A stretch of DNA of 43,404 bases from Frankiaceae bacterium (GTDB taxonomy: Bacteria > Actinomycetota > Actinomycetes > BP-191). The number at the start of each line of letters is the position of its first letter. Within the stretch, counting starts at the first letter, position 1. This document shows, one piece after another, positions 1 to 8,703 of the stretch. Location of the stretch: assembly GCA_030840645.1 (NCBI GenBank), contig JAVEEC010000115.1, positions 1 through 43,404 on the forward strand, read 5' to 3'. Under the pieces are notes generated by a model that saw nothing but the letters and a program-made list of their open reading frames with translations, was not told the origin of the DNA and did not search any database. Both the position numbers and the translations under genes were made by a program.

Positions 1-891
1 CATGTCGGACAGGCCGCCGTAGCCGATCTCGTCGTAGAAGAGCGGCTCGCCGTCCTTCCAGAGCGACTGGTGGCAGTGCATGCCGGAGCCGTTGTCCTGG
101 AAGATCGGCTTCGGCATGAACGTCGCCGTCCGCCCGTGGGCCAGTGCGACGTTCTTGACGATGTACTTGAAGTTCATGAGGTTGTCGGCGGTCTTGAGCA
201 GCGTGCCGAAGCGGAAGTCGATCTCCGCCTGGCCGGCGGTGCCGACCTCGTGGTGCTGCATCTCGACGTCGATGCCGGCCTCGATCAGCACCCGTACCAT
301 CTCCGACCGCAGGTCGGTGAAGTGGTCGGTCGGCGCGACCGGGAAGTACCCGCCCTTGTACCGCGGCTTGTACCCCTTGTTGCCGCCCGGCTCCTCCTTG
401 CCGCTGTTCCACGCGGCCTCGATCGAGTCGAGGTAGTAGTACGAGGAGTGCTGGTTGGTGTCGAAGCGCACCGAGTCGAAGATGTAGAACTCCGCCTCGG
501 GCCCGAAGTACGACGTGTCCGCGATGCCGGTGCCCTTGAGGTACGCCTCGGCCTTCGCCGCGATGTTCCGCGGGTCGCGGCTGTACGCCTCGCCGGTGAG
601 CGGGTCGTGGATGAAGAACGTCATGTTCAACGTCTTGTGCTGGCGGAACGGGTCGAGCATCGCCGTGCCCGGGTCCGGCAGCAGGAGCATGTCCGACTCG
701 TGGATCTGCTGGAAGCCGCGGATCGACGAGCCGTCGAACATCAGCCCGTCGGTGAACACGCTGGCGCCGAAGTTGCTCGCGGGGAACGTGAAGTGCTGCA
801 TGACGCCGGGGAGGTCGCAGAACCGTACGTCGATGAACTGCACGCCTTCGTCCTTGATGAACTTCAGGACCTCGTCGGCGTTCGTGAACAT
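1..891 (-). CDS. glnA: glutamine synthetase type I, N-terminal part (truncated by window edge)
   Basis: Cytoplasmic ATP-dependent ligase joining ammonia to glutamate. The 297 visible codons begin [11 protein letters not shown] and contain the beta-grasp N-domain ([20 protein letters not shown]) and the start of the catalytic barrel, including [11 protein letters not shown] and the motif [11 protein letters not shown]. About 170-180 C-terminal residues, including the adenylylation-site tyrosine region, lie beyond base 1. The ATG at 891 is preceded by AGGAGG with a 4-nt gap. A GlnR-type operator and a -10 box (TAGGGT, 931-926) lie just upstream, so nitrogen-responsive control is expected. The gene sits next to DUF4191, as around M. 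tuberculosis glnA1 (Rv2220), which supports the main biosynthetic enzyme over a GlnII-like paralogue. Confidence 0.97.
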   Translation of the reverse strand, partial: MFTNADEVLKFIKDEGVQFIDVRFCDLPGVMQHFTFPASNFGASVFTDGLMFDGSSIRGFQQIHESDMLLLPDPGTAMLDPFRQHKTLNMTFFIHDPLTGEAYSRDPRNIAAKAEAYLKGTGIADTSYFGPEAEFYIFDSVRFDTNQHSSYYYLDSIEAAWNSGKEEPGGNKGYKPRYKGGYFPVAPTDHFTDLRSEMVRVLIEAGIDVEMQHHEVGTAGQAEIDFRFGTLLKTADNLMNFKYIVKNVALAHGRTATFMPKPIFQDNGSGMHCHQSLWKDGEPLFYDEIGYGGLSDM

Positions 892-925
892 GCATCCTCC
901 TGAGGCGGGGTTCGGCGTGTCTCGC

Positions 926-979
926 ACCCTACCGAGAGGCGGTGAACACGCCGTGTCCCTCGTGTTTCGCGCACGTTAC
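926..979 (-). promoter_or_regulatory. glnA promoter with GlnR operator
   Basis: Read on the minus strand, GTAAC-N6-GAAAC-N6-GACAC-N6-TTCAC occupies 979-942. The first two half-sites match the actinobacterial GlnR box (GTnAC-n6-GAAAC) exactly and the second pair is degenerate, all with 6-nt spacing. A -10-like TAGGGT follows at 931-926, about 35 nt before the glnA start. GlnR activation of glnA is established in Streptomyces and mycobacteria. Assignment here is by motif only. Confidence 0.75.
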
Positions 980-995
980 GCGGCCGTGCGTGGGG

Positions 996-1667
996 CTAGC
1001 GGATCTTGCCGCCGCGGGGGACGCGTGTGGGCATCGGCCCCTTCGGCAACGGCATCGCGGTGCCGCCCAACGCCTTGAGGCGGGACTCGACGGCGTTGAC
1101 CTCCTTCGGCTTCAGCGCCCGCGGCAGCTTCATGACGTGGACCTGGAGGCGCTTCAACGGCACCTGGCCCTCGCCCTCGCCGATGACCACGTCGTGCAAC
1201 GGTGCCTCGCCGATGACCTTGCGGGTCCGGCGCAGCTCGGCCGACAGCAGCTCGCGCGCGCGGGCGCCGGAGCCCTCGGCGACGAGGATCACGCCGGGGC
1301 GGCCTACCGCGCGGTGCACCAGGTCCTGGCTCTTGTTGTAGGCGACCGCGGGCGTCACGCGCCAGTCCCCGCGCAGCGACTGGAGGATCGCGAACGCCGC
1401 CCCCGGCTGGCCCTCGATGCGGGTGAACGCGGCCGCCTGCCCGCGCCGTCCGGTGACGACGGTGAACGCGATCAGCGCCGCCAGCAGCGCGAGGATCGCG
1501 CCGAGGATCGGCCCGGCGAGCAGCTGGCCCACGGTGAACGCCACGCCCGCGGCGAGCACGACCGCGACGAGCACGATCGGCAGGTACCGCGGGTCCGCCT
1601 CGCGGGTCATCGAGACCATCTGGCGGATCTGCGCGAGCTTGCCGGTCGGAACCTCGGGGGTGGCCAT
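996..1667 (-). CDS. DUF4191 family integral membrane protein
   Basis: This 223-residue protein belongs to the conserved actinobacterial DUF4191 family (Rv2219-like), whose function is unknown. An N-terminal cytoplasmic segment is followed by two membrane helices (about residues 28-47 and 52-72), then a soluble domain containing RGDWRVTPAVAYN and GRPGVILVAEG, and a basic C-terminus ending RVPRGGKIR. The ATG at 1667 was chosen over an upstream in-frame start because the upstream extension is low-complexity Arg/Ala/Gly; a TATCCT -10-like box lies 8 nt upstream. It is classically linked to lipA/lipB and glnA, as here. The RDD-family gene often found between it and glnA in Streptomyces is absent. 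Confidence 0.88.
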   Translation of the reverse strand: MATPEVPTGKLAQIRQMVSMTREADPRYLPIVLVAVVLAAGVAFTVGQLLAGPILGAILALLAALIAFTVVTGRRGQAAAFTRIEGQPGAAFAILQSLRGDWRVTPAVAYNKSQDLVHRAVGRPGVILVAEGSGARARELLSAELRRTRKVIGEAPLHDVVIGEGEGQVPLKRLQVHVMKLPRALKPKEVNAVESRLKALGGTAMPLPKGPMPTRVPRGGKIR

Positions 1668-1690
1668 AGGGCCACAGGATAGGCGAGCGG

Positions 1691-2467
1691 CTAACGTGCG
1701 GCGGCGCGGGCCTCGCGCTTCGCCCGGCGCTCGGCCAGCTCGGCGCGGTCCAGCGCCTCGGCCTCCTCCGGCGTCGGCGCCGTGCCGCCGAGGTGCGCGG
1801 GCAGCCACCAGCGGTCCGCGTCATTGGCCGGGATGCCGGGGTACGCCGCCTGCGCGTCCGCCAGCAGCACCTCCATCCGCGCCTTGAGCTCGTTCGTCAC
1901 CTCGGTCGGGTCGTCGGATGCGCTGGGGCGCAACGGTTCCCCGACGCGGACCAGGATCTGGACGCCGCGCTGGAAGTTGCGCGGGCGGCCCTTCGTGAGC
2001 AGCCGCTGGGTGCCCCACACGACCGAGGGCACGAGCGGCGCGCCGGACTCGATCGCCATCCGCGCGGCGCCGTTCTTGAACTCCTTGAGGCGGAACGACC
2101 TGCTGATCGTCGCCTCCGGGAACATGCCGACCAGCTCGCCCGCGCGCAGCGCCTCGACGGCGTTGCGGTACGACGCCGCCCCCGCCTCGCGGTCGACCGA
2201 GATGTGGTGCATCCCACGCATCAGAGCGCCGGGGAACCGCTTGTCGAACACCTCGCGCTTGGCGAGGAAGCGGACCAGCCGCTTGTCGACCTGCCGCGCG
2301 GCGACGCCGGTGAAGACGAAGTCGAGGTAGCCGATGTGGTTCGACGCGATGACCGCCCCGCCTGTCGCCGGGATGTGCTCCGCACCGCCGACGTCGATCC
2401 TGAGGTTCAGCGCCTTGAAGAACGTCAGCGCGGCGCCGATGACGGGTCGGTACACCAGCTCGGCCAC
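1691..2467 (-). CDS. plsC: 1-acyl-sn-glycerol-3-phosphate acyltransferase (PlsC family)
   Basis: Predicted membrane-associated acyltransferase of glycerophospholipid synthesis, moving an acyl group to the sn-2 position of lysophosphatidate. The 258-residue protein carries the PlsC blocks: NHIGYLD with the catalytic H44-X4-D49, RGMHHISVDR near 85-93, FPEATIS (116-122; EATIS replaces the commoner EGTRS), and PLVPSVVWG (144-152). The C-terminus is charged and alanine-rich. GTG start at 2467 with a TAGGTT box 6 nt upstream suggests a leaderless transcript. It is divergent from the TauE-like gene. Substrate specificity cannot be read from sequence, and actinobacteria have several PlsC paralogues. 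Confidence 0.9.
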   Translation of the reverse strand: MAELVYRPVIGAALTFFKALNLRIDVGGAEHIPATGGAVIASNHIGYLDFVFTGVAARQVDKRLVRFLAKREVFDKRFPGALMRGMHHISVDREAGAASYRNAVEALRAGELVGMFPEATISRSFRLKEFKNGAARMAIESGAPLVPSVVWGTQRLLTKGRPRNFQRGVQILVRVGEPLRPSASDDPTEVTNELKARMEVLLADAQAAYPGIPANDADRWWLPAHLGGTAPTPEEAEALDRAELAERRAKREARAAAR

Positions 2468-2473
2468 GTCCAG

Positions 2474-2510
2474 AACCTACGGCATCGCCGGAAGGTGCGC
2501 CGGGTAGGTT
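2474..2510. promoter_or_regulatory. back-to-back leaderless promoters of plsC and the TauE-like gene
   Basis: TAGGTT appears on the minus strand at 2479-2474 and on the plus strand at 2505-2510. Each copy is exactly 6 nt from a GTG start (2467 on minus, 2517 on plus). A -10 box this close to the start codon is the known signature of leaderless mRNAs in actinobacteria. No clear -35 is seen. Confidence 0.6.
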
Positions 2511-2516
2511 GGCGCC

Positions 2517-2879
2517 GTGAGCCACTCCGCGACCGCGCTCGGCCTCGGCCTCCTCGCCGGGGTGCTGTCGGGCATCTTCGGCATCGGCGGCGGGGTCGTC
2601 ATCGTGCCGGGGCTGGTCCTGCTGCTCGGCTTCGGCCAGAAGACCGCGACGGGCACGTCGCTGCTCGCGCTGCTGCTCCCGGTCGGCGCGCTGGCGGCGC
2701 GCGAGTACGCGCGCGAGGGCCACGTCGACGTCCGCGCCGGGCTGCTGATCGCGGCCGGGGTGTTCGCGGGTGCGCTGCTCGGCGCGAAGCTCGCGCTGGG
2801 GCGCTCCGAGGTGACGTTGAAGCGGCTGTTCGCGGGCCTGCTCCTGCTGATCGCGGTCCGGCTCTTCGTCAGCGGCTGA
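2517..2879 (+). CDS. half-size TauE/SafE family membrane protein
   Basis: This 120-residue protein has four predicted membrane segments and the TauE/SafE N-terminal signature GLLAGVLSGIFGIGGGVVIVP followed by GQKTATGTSLLA; family members export sulfite, sulfonates or related anions. Full-length members are about 240-270 residues and contain an inverted repeat of two such halves; this one contains only one. It terminates cleanly at 2879 with RLFVSG, so it could work as a homodimer or be a decayed copy. Start GTG at 2517 sits 6 nt after TAGGTT. Substrate is unknown. Confidence 0.8.
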   Translation: MSHSATALGLGLLAGVLSGIFGIGGGVVIVPGLVLLLGFGQKTATGTSLLALLLPVGALAAREYAREGHVDVRAGLLIAAGVFAGALLGAKLALGRSEVTLKRLFAGLLLLIAVRLFVSG

Positions 2880-3042
2880 CCGCGTGGCGGGCCGGCAGGT
2901 GGTCGAACGCCGCCGCGGCCGCCGCCTGCTCGGCGCACGCGGCGCGGGCCTCGCGCAACGCGGCGAGGGCGTTGGTACGCGAGCCGCGCTGGCCGCCGTG
3001 CGGCCAGGCGACGAGGACCAGGGTCCGCAGCATCCCGTTCAC
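2869..3042 (-). CDS. small hypothetical protein between lipA and plsC
   Basis: An open frame of 57 codons starts with GTG at 3042, with GGAGAG about 10 nt upstream, and overlaps the 3' end of the TauE-like gene by 11 nt on the opposite strand. The product is alanine- and arginine-rich: a short hydrophobic start with WPHGG, then a predicted helix (NALAALREARAACAEQAAAA). Streptomyces carries a small GlnR-regulated gene (SCO2195 type) between lipA and DUF4191, and this frame is in the comparable place, but I cannot show homology. It may be chance coding. Confidence 0.35.
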   Translation of the reverse strand: MNGMLRTLVLVAWPHGGQRGSRTNALAALREARAACAEQAAAAAAFDHLPARHAVSR

Positions 3043-3135
3043 GAGACGTACTCTCCGCGCCCGGCATGACGCGCCGGTGTCGCGCCTGTTAACTCCCCGA
3101 GAACGTTGCGCGCGGGCGCGGCAGAGTGGCGGGCG

Positions 3136-4062
3136 CTACGCCGTCGCGCGAGCGGCCAGCGCGGCGGCGTACATCCGCCCGGCGCGGTAGGACGACCGGA
3201 CGAGCGGGCCGGACTGGACGCCGAGGAACCCCATCGCCTCGGCCTCGGCGGCGAGCGCGACGAACTCCTCCGGCTTCACGTACCGCGCCACCGGGTGGTG
3301 GCGGACGGTCGGGCGGAGGTACTGCGTGATGGTGACGAGGTCGCACTCGACGGCGCGCAGGTCGCGCAGCGCCTCGCGTACCTCGTCGGTCGTCTCGCCC
3401 ATGCCGAGGATCAGGTTGCTCTTGGTCACCAGCCCGGCCGCGCGCGCCTGTACGAGGACGTCGAGCGAGCGGTCGTAGGTGAACGCCGGCCTGATCTGCT
3501 TGAAGATGCGCGGCACGGTCTCGACGTTGTGCGCCAGCACTTCCGGGCGGCTGTCGAACACCGTTTCCAGCAGGCTCGGCTCCCCGCGGAAGTCGGGGAC
3601 GAGCAGCTCGACGCCGCAGTCGGGGTTGAGCGCGTGGATCTGCCGGACGGTCTCGGCGTACAGCCACGCGCCGCCGTCTTCGAGGTCGTCACGGGCGACC
3701 CCGGTGACGGTGGCGTAGCGCAGCCGCATCGTCGCGACGGACTCGGCGACGCGGCGCGGCTCGTCGCGGTCGAGCGGCGCGGGCCGGCCGGTGTCGATCT
3801 GGCAGAAGTCGCAGCGCCGCGTGCACTGGTCGCCGCCGATGAGGAACGTCGCCTCCCGGTCCTCCCAGCACTCGTAGATGTTGGGGCAGCCGGCCTCCTG
3901 GCAGACGGTGTGCAGCCCCTCCTTCTTCACCAGGTCGGCGACGGCGGCGTACTCGGGGCCGGTCTTGAGCCTGATCTTCAGCCACTCCGGCTTGCGCTCG
4001 ATCGGCGTCTCGGCGTTGCGCGCCTCGACGCGCAGGAGGCGGCGGCCGTTCGGGTCAACCAC
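3136..4062 (-). CDS. lipA: lipoyl synthase
   Basis: Radical-SAM enzyme that inserts two sulfur atoms into protein-bound octanoyl groups. The 308-residue protein has both cluster motifs: the auxiliary cluster cysteines C54, C59 and C65 ([14 protein letters not shown]) and the radical-SAM triad C80, C84 and C87 (CTRRCDFCQ). The C-terminal RSSYRAG supplies the serine ligand typical of LipA. Start GTG at 4062 overlaps the lipB stop by 8 nt, so the two are translationally coupled and act in sequence. Their substrate E2 and its partner E3 are encoded 2-4 kb upstream on the same strand. Confidence 0.97.
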   Translation of the reverse strand: MVDPNGRRLLRVEARNAETPIERKPEWLKIRLKTGPEYAAVADLVKKEGLHTVCQEAGCPNIYECWEDREATFLIGGDQCTRRCDFCQIDTGRPAPLDRDEPRRVAESVATMRLRYATVTGVARDDLEDGGAWLYAETVRQIHALNPDCGVELLVPDFRGEPSLLETVFDSRPEVLAHNVETVPRIFKQIRPAFTYDRSLDVLVQARAAGLVTKSNLILGMGETTDEVREALRDLRAVECDLVTITQYLRPTVRHHPVARYVKPEEFVALAAEAEAMGFLGVQSGPLVRSSYRAGRMYAAALAARATA

Positions 4063-4666
4063 GGACCGGCTCCAGCGCGTTGCTCAACGCGTCCTCGACG
4101 GTGTCGACCACGTCGTCCACCGTGATCCGCCGCCCGGCCAGCACGGTCAGCGACGTGACGCTGGCGTCGCGGATGCCGCAGGGGACGATGCGGTCGTACG
4201 CGGTGAGGTCGGGGTCGCAGTTCAGCGCGAAGCCGTGCATGGTCACACCCTGCGCGACCCGGATGCCGATGGCGGCCACCTTGGCGTTGCCGACCCAGAC
4301 TCCGGACCGGCCCTCGACCCGGCCGGCGTCGACGCCGTACGCCGCGCAGACCTCGATCAGCGCGGCCTCGATGCGGCGGACGTGGCCGACGACGTCGACC
4401 GGGTCGGGCAGCTTCACGATGGGGTAGCCGACGAGCTGTCCCGGACCGTGCCAGGTGATCTTGCCGCCGCGGTCGACGTCGACGACCGGCGTGCCGTCGA
4501 CGGGGCGTTCCCACGGCTCGGTGCGCCGGCCCGCGGTGTAGACGGCCGGGTGCTCCAGCAGGAGGCAGGTGTCGGCGACGTCGCCCGCGACGCGGCGGGC
4601 GTGCAGGTCGCGCTGCATGGCCCAGGCCTCGTCGTACGGCACCAGGCCGAGTCGTACGTTGATCAC
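4055..4666 (-). CDS. lipB: lipoyl(octanoyl) transferase
   Basis: Cytoplasmic enzyme moving octanoyl groups from acyl carrier protein to the lipoyl lysine of E2 subunits and GcvH. The 203-residue protein shows [18 protein letters not shown] (66-83), the catalytic lysine K129 in [10 protein letters not shown], and the acyl-accepting cysteine C163 in [12 protein letters not shown]. The GTG start at 4666 was taken because the family begins a few residues before the first beta-strand ([12 protein letters not shown]). It is 13 nt downstream of the peptidase gene stop and overlaps lipA by 8 nt. Confidence 0.96.
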   Translation of the reverse strand: MINVRLGLVPYDEAWAMQRDLHARRVAGDVADTCLLLEHPAVYTAGRRTEPWERPVDGTPVVDVDRGGKITWHGPGQLVGYPIVKLPDPVDVVGHVRRIEAALIEVCAAYGVDAGRVEGRSGVWVGNAKVAAIGIRVAQGVTMHGFALNCDPDLTAYDRIVPCGIRDASVTSLTVLAGRRITVDDVVDTVEDALSNALEPVRG

Positions 4667-4679
4667 GCCGTCCAGGGTC

Positions 4680-5369
4680 TCACAGCAGCCGCGGCTCGAC
4701 CCCGGTCTCGCCGTCGCGCTCGACCCGCCAGGCCATCGCGCCCTCGCGGTAGGTCACGGCCTCGGCGAACGACGTCCCCTCGAACACCAGCCCGACCGTG
4801 TCGTCGGCCGCCCAGCCCGGCGGCAGGACGCCCTCGCGGACCAGGCGCTGGTACAGGGGGCGGCGGCGTTCCTCGGAGTCGTAGTGCGGAGTGTTGGAGG
4901 CGGGGACGAAGCCGAGGCCGTTGGTGAACGGCCGCAGGTCCTCACCGAACGAGTCGGTCGTGCCGCTCGCGAACCAGCAGAGGCTGCCCGCGCTCGTTCC
5001 GGCGAGGACGATGCCGGCCTCCCACGCCTCGCGCAGGACCGCGTCGAGGCCGTGGGTGCGCCAGACGGCGAGCAGGTTGGCGACGCTGCCGCCGCCGACG
5101 TAGATCGCGTCCTGGGCGAGCAGGTGCGCGCGGGGGTCGGGGACGTTCGGCATCGGGTTGAGGTCGAGGTGGCTGGCGCGGACGTCGAGCCCGCTCGCGG
5201 CCTCGTAGAACATCAGCGTCCCTGCGGGCGCGTCGCCCCAGGCCGTACCGAGGTAGCAGACCTTGGGACGGTCGGCGCCGGTGAGGGAGAGGACGTGTTC
5301 GAGCATGGGGCGGCGGCCGTCGCGCTCGACGAGACCGCCGCCGCCGATGGCGACGATGCGTGGCGACAT
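4680..5369 (-). CDS. peptidase E-like serine hydrolase (family S51)
   Basis: Class-I-glutamine-amidotransferase-like fold; family S51 includes aspartyl dipeptidase PepE and cyanophycinase. The 229-residue protein has [12 protein letters not shown] (89-100), the nucleophile elbow GTSAGSLCW with S126 as probable nucleophile, and [11 protein letters not shown] with H162 as probable catalytic histidine. There is no signal peptide, so it is cytoplasmic. The length matches PepE and is shorter than most cyanophycinases. The ATG at 5369 has TACTCT (5383-5378) 8 nt upstream, suggesting leaderless expression. It is probably co-transcribed with lipB, with no obvious functional tie. Confidence 0.85.
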   Translation of the reverse strand: MSPRIVAIGGGGLVERDGRRPMLEHVLSLTGADRPKVCYLGTAWGDAPAGTLMFYEAASGLDVRASHLDLNPMPNVPDPRAHLLAQDAIYVGGGSVANLLAVWRTHGLDAVLREAWEAGIVLAGTSAGSLCWFASGTTDSFGEDLRPFTNGLGFVPASNTPHYDSEERRRPLYQRLVREGVLPPGWAADDTVGLVFEGTSFAEAVTYREGAMAWRVERDGETGVEPRLL

Positions 5370-5377
5370 GGACCGAG

Positions 5378-5399
5378 AGAGTACCGGTCCTCATAGGAT
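5378..5399. promoter_or_regulatory. divergent leaderless promoters between peptidase E-like gene and gene at 5406
   Basis: The 36-bp divergent gap contains TACTCT on the minus strand (5383-5378), 8 nt from ATG 5369, and TAGGAT on the plus strand (5394-5399), 6 nt from GTG 5406. Both fit TANNNT boxes giving transcripts that begin at or beside the start codon. No other regulator site was recognised. Confidence 0.5.
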
Positions 5400-5405
5400 G
5401 GCCCG

Positions 5406-5852
5406 GTGACCCAGCCGCCGTTGACCCCAGGGACGCCCGGGTGGGCGGAGGGCACCGCGAAGGCCGCCCTGGCCAGCCGCGTCCGGCCCTCGCTGGTCCT
5501 CGACGAACGCATCGCGCGCGAGCTGCTGCAGGAGGCCGCGCGGTTCGACGTGAGCGCCGGCGGCCGCTTCTCCGCCGGCCCCGCCGGGGTGCAGGTCTGG
5601 TCGGGCCCATGGGACGGCACGGGCGGCACGCACGGCAGCGCCGTGCACCTCGGCTCGGTGGACTGGACGTACGACACCCCGTCGAAGAACTACGTGACCA
5701 TCTACCGCTCGATGGTCACCCAGGCCGGCATCGACGCCGACGAGACGACCGAGTCGATCCTCACGACGGTCCTGCGGCTGGTCGGGCAGACCGTGGACGG
5801 CCCGCGCATCGAGCAGCCGACGCCCCCCGCGCGCGACCCGTTCCGCGGCTGA
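5406..5852 (+). CDS. conserved hypothetical actinobacterial protein
   Basis: A 148-residue soluble protein with no signal peptide or membrane helix. An alpha-helical N-terminal part (ERIARELLQEAARFDVS) leads to a strand-rich core with several aromatic positions (VQVWSGPWDGTGGTHGS, VDWTYDTPSKNYVTIYRSMV) and a C-terminal helix (TTESILTTVLRLVGQTVDG). I do not recognise the family. Codon use is like its neighbours, and it is bounded by a TAGGAT leaderless promoter and a convergent E2 gene whose stop is 9 nt away, which supports a real gene. Confidence 0.7.
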   Translation: MTQPPLTPGTPGWAEGTAKAALASRVRPSLVLDERIARELLQEAARFDVSAGGRFSAGPAGVQVWSGPWDGTGGTHGSAVHLGSVDWTYDTPSKNYVTIYRSMVTQAGIDADETTESILTTVLRLVGQTVDGPRIEQPTPPARDPFRG

Positions 5853-5861
5853 CGCTGCGGG

Positions 5862-7223
5862 TCAGGACTCGAGGCCGAGCTCGGCTTCGAACGCGCCTTC
5901 CTCGAGCCGCTCCCTGACCGCGTTGAGGTAACGCGCGGCGTCGGCGCCGTCGACGATCCGGTGGTCGTACGACAGCGCCAGGTAGACCATCGACCGGATG
6001 GCCACGACCTCGCCGAGGTCCTCGTCGCGAACGACCACCGGGCGCTTGACGACGCTGCCGGTGCCGAGGATCGCGACCTGCGGCTGGTTGATGATCGGGG
6101 TGTCGAACAGCGCGCCCCGGCTGCCGGTGTTGGTCAGCGTGAACGTCCCGCCGGCCAGCTCGTCGGGCGTGACGCGGTTGCTGCGGGTGCGTTCGGCGAG
6201 GTCGGCGATCTTGCGCGCGATGCCGCCGAGGTTCAGGTCGCCGGCGTCGGCGATAACGGGGACGAGCAGGCCGCGGTCGGTGTCCACGGCGATGCCGAGG
6301 TGCACGGCGTCGTGGTAGGTCACCGTGCCGTTCTGCAGGTCGATGCTGGAGTTGACGACCGGGAACTCCTTGAGCGCCTCGATCGCCGCCACGGCGAAGA
6401 ACGGCAGGAACGACAGCTTGGTCCCCTCGCGTTCCTCGAACGTCTTCTTCGCCGCCTCGCGCAGCCGCGCGACCCGCGTCACGTCCGCCTCGACGACGGT
6501 CGTGAGCTGGGCCGAGACCTGCAACGACTCGACCATGCGCTGGGCGATGACGGTCCGCAGCCGGGAGAGCTTCTCGGTCCGGCCGCGCAGGTGCGCGGTG
6601 GACCGGGCGGGTGTGGTCGCGGGCGACGGGCCGGTCGCGGCGCGGGCCACGGGGGCGGCTGCCGTTCGCGGCGCGGGGGCGCTCGAGCCCTTGGCGGCAT
6701 CGAGGACGTCCTGCTTGCGGACCCGGCCGCCGAGACCGCTGCCGGTGACGTTGGCGAGGTCCACGCCGTGCTCGGACGCGAGCTTGCGGACCAGCGGGGT
6801 GACGTACGACGGGCGGCCGTCGTCCTCGGGGGCGGGCGCCGGGGCGGGCGCGGGCGCGGTGTCGACGGCCGCGGCGGCGCGCTCGGCGGCCTCCTCGTGC
6901 GTCGGTCCTGACGGCTCGGCCGGGGCGGCGTCCGGCTGCGCGGCGGCCTGGGCGGGGGCCGGCTCGGCGGGAGCGGGCGCCGCGCCGTCGCCGTCGATGA
7001 CGGCCAGCTCGGCACCGACCTCGACGGTCTCGTCCTCGGCCACCTTGATCGACGTGAGAACGCCCGATGCCGGCGCGGGGATCTCCGTGTCGACCTTGTC
7101 GGTGGAGACCTCGAGCAGCGGCTCGTCGGCCTGGACCGTCTCGCCCTCCTTCTTCAGCCACCGCGTGACGGTGCCCTCCGTCACGCTCTCGCCGAGCCGG
7201 GGCATCGTGACCGAGACAGCCAT
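5862..7223 (-). CDS. sucB: 2-oxoacid dehydrogenase E2 (dihydrolipoamide acyltransferase)
   Basis: Core acyltransferase of a pyruvate/2-oxoglutarate dehydrogenase complex. The 453-residue protein has one lipoyl domain (1-78; lipoyl-lysine K43 in STDKVDTE), an Ala/Pro/Glu linker, a peripheral-subunit-binding domain (about 146-182; [17 protein letters not shown]), a second flexible linker, and the catalytic domain ending with the active-site DHRIVDG. Many actinobacterial homologues have two or three lipoyl domains; this has one. The E3 gene lies 16 nt upstream on the same strand, so they form an operon, and lipA/lipB nearby supply the cofactor. No E1 gene is in the window, so pyruvate versus 2-oxoglutarate specificity is unsettled; sucB and dlaT are both used for this gene. 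Confidence 0.93.
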   Translation of the reverse strand: MAVSVTMPRLGESVTEGTVTRWLKKEGETVQADEPLLEVSTDKVDTEIPAPASGVLTSIKVAEDETVEVGAELAVIDGDGAAPAPAEPAPAQAAAQPDAAPAEPSGPTHEEAAERAAAAVDTAPAPAPAPAPEDDGRPSYVTPLVRKLASEHGVDLANVTGSGLGGRVRKQDVLDAAKGSSAPAPRTAAAPVARAATGPSPATTPARSTAHLRGRTEKLSRLRTVIAQRMVESLQVSAQLTTVVEADVTRVARLREAAKKTFEEREGTKLSFLPFFAVAAIEALKEFPVVNSSIDLQNGTVTYHDAVHLGIAVDTDRGLLVPVIADAGDLNLGGIARKIADLAERTRSNRVTPDELAGGTFTLTNTGSRGALFDTPIINQPQVAILGTGSVVKRPVVVRDEDLGEVVAIRSMVYLALSYDHRIVDGADAARYLNAVRERLEEGAFEAELGLES

Positions 7224-7239
7224 GAGTGGATCCTTCGCG

Positions 7240-8619
7240 CTAGGAGTGGCTGTGCAGGGGCTTGCCGGCGAGCGCGAGGTGCGCCTCGCCGACGGCCTCC
7301 GACATCGTCGGGTGCGGGTGGATGAGCTGCGCCACGTCGTCCGCGTACGCCTCCCAGTTGGTGATGAGCTGCGCCTCGGCGACCAGCTCGCCGACGCGCG
7401 AGCCGACCATGTGCACGCCGACGACCGGGCCGTCCTTGACGGCCACCAGCGTCACCGCGCCGGCGGTCTGCAGGATCTGGCTCTTGCCGTTGCCGGCGAG
7501 GTCGTACGTCACCGTGGCGACGTCGAGCCCGCGCGCCTTCGCCGTCGCCGTCGTGATGCCGACGGACGCGACCTCCGGCTCGGAGTACGTCACGCGCGGC
7601 ACGCCGTCGTAGTCGACCGGCTTCGGGTTGAGACCGGCGACGTGCTCGGCGACGAGAATGCCCTCGGCGAAGCCGACGTGCGCGAGCTGGAGGGTCGGGA
7701 TCAGGTCGCCGACGGCGTAGACGCCGGGGACGGAGGTACGGCAGTACTCGTCCACGACGACGTACCCCCGGTCGAGAGTGACACCGGCCTCCTCGTAGCC
7801 GAGCCCGGACGAGACAGGGCCCCGGCCGACGGCGACGAGCAGCAGCTCGGCCTCGATCGTCTTGCCGCTCTCCAGGCTGACCGTGACGCCGGCGTCGGTC
7901 GTCTTGACGCCCGCGAACCGCGCGCCGAGCTCGAACGCGATCCCGCGCTTGCGGAACGCCCGCTCCAGCAGCTTCGACGAGGACTCCTCCTCCAGGGGAA
8001 CGAGGTGGGGCAGGGCCTCGACGATGGTGACGGCCTCAGTGCCGAACGAGCGCCACACCGACGCGAACTCGCAGCCGATCGCGCCCGCGCCGAGGATGAC
8101 GGCGGACTTGGGTACGCGGTCGAGCGTGAGCGCGTCGTCGGACGTGATGACCTGCGTACCGTCGATCTCCAGGCCCGGCAGCGACTTGGGTACGGAGCCG
8201 GTCGCGAGGACGACGGCCCTGGTCGCGGTGAGGGTCTTGCCGTCGACCTCGACGGTGGTCGGCGACGTGAGCCGGCCCGACCCGGCGACGACCTCGATCT
8301 TGCGGCTCTTGATCAGGCCCGCGAGGCCCTTGTAGAGCTTGTCGACGACCTTGTCCTTGTACGCGTTGACCTTGGGTACGTCGACGCCCTCGAACGTGGC
8401 GTTCACCCCGAAGCTCGCGCTCTCCCGCGCGGAGTCGGCGACCTCGCCCGCGTGCAGCAGCGCCTTGGTCGGGATGCAGCCCTTGTGCAGGCAGGTGCCG
8501 CCCACCTTGTCGCGCTCGACGAGCGCCACGGTGAGGCCGAGCTCGGCGGCGCGCAGCGCGGCGGCGTAGCCGCCGCTGCCACCACCGAGGACGACGAGGT
8601 CGTACGTCGAGCCTGCCAT
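7240..8619 (-). CDS. lpdA: dihydrolipoyl dehydrogenase (E3)
   Basis: FAD flavoprotein reoxidising dihydrolipoyl groups with NAD+. The 459 residues comprise an FAD-binding [10 protein letters not shown] (12-21), the redox-active disulfide C43/C48 in [12 protein letters not shown], a second nucleotide-binding motif [12 protein letters not shown], the ATPase-like YAVGDLI, and the C-terminal [13 protein letters not shown] holding the catalytic His-Glu pair. The ATG at 8619 was chosen because it begins the canonical N-terminus ([11 protein letters not shown]) and has GGAG about 10 nt upstream; the reading frame stays open for another 112 codons without family resemblance. It is the first gene of the E3-E2 operon. 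Confidence 0.96.
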   Translation of the reverse strand: MAGSTYDLVVLGGGSGGYAAALRAAELGLTVALVERDKVGGTCLHKGCIPTKALLHAGEVADSARESASFGVNATFEGVDVPKVNAYKDKVVDKLYKGLAGLIKSRKIEVVAGSGRLTSPTTVEVDGKTLTATRAVVLATGSVPKSLPGLEIDGTQVITSDDALTLDRVPKSAVILGAGAIGCEFASVWRSFGTEAVTIVEALPHLVPLEEESSSKLLERAFRKRGIAFELGARFAGVKTTDAGVTVSLESGKTIEAELLLVAVGRGPVSSGLGYEEAGVTLDRGYVVVDEYCRTSVPGVYAVGDLIPTLQLAHVGFAEGILVAEHVAGLNPKPVDYDGVPRVTYSEPEVASVGITTATAKARGLDVATVTYDLAGNGKSQILQTAGAVTLVAVKDGPVVGVHMVGSRVGELVAEAQLITNWEAYADDVAQLIHPHPTMSEAVGEAHLALAGKPLHSHS

Positions 8620-8703
8620 ACGTCGTTGCTCCCGGGGTCGGTGTCGGGCGGACGCCGTAAGGCTATACGCGCGTGCGGGTGAACGATCTGCGACCATTGC
8701 GCC

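Noticed and set aside
7224..8682. Long plus-strand frame over lpdA
   Set aside because: It is the complement of a clear E3 gene with all motifs on the minus strand.
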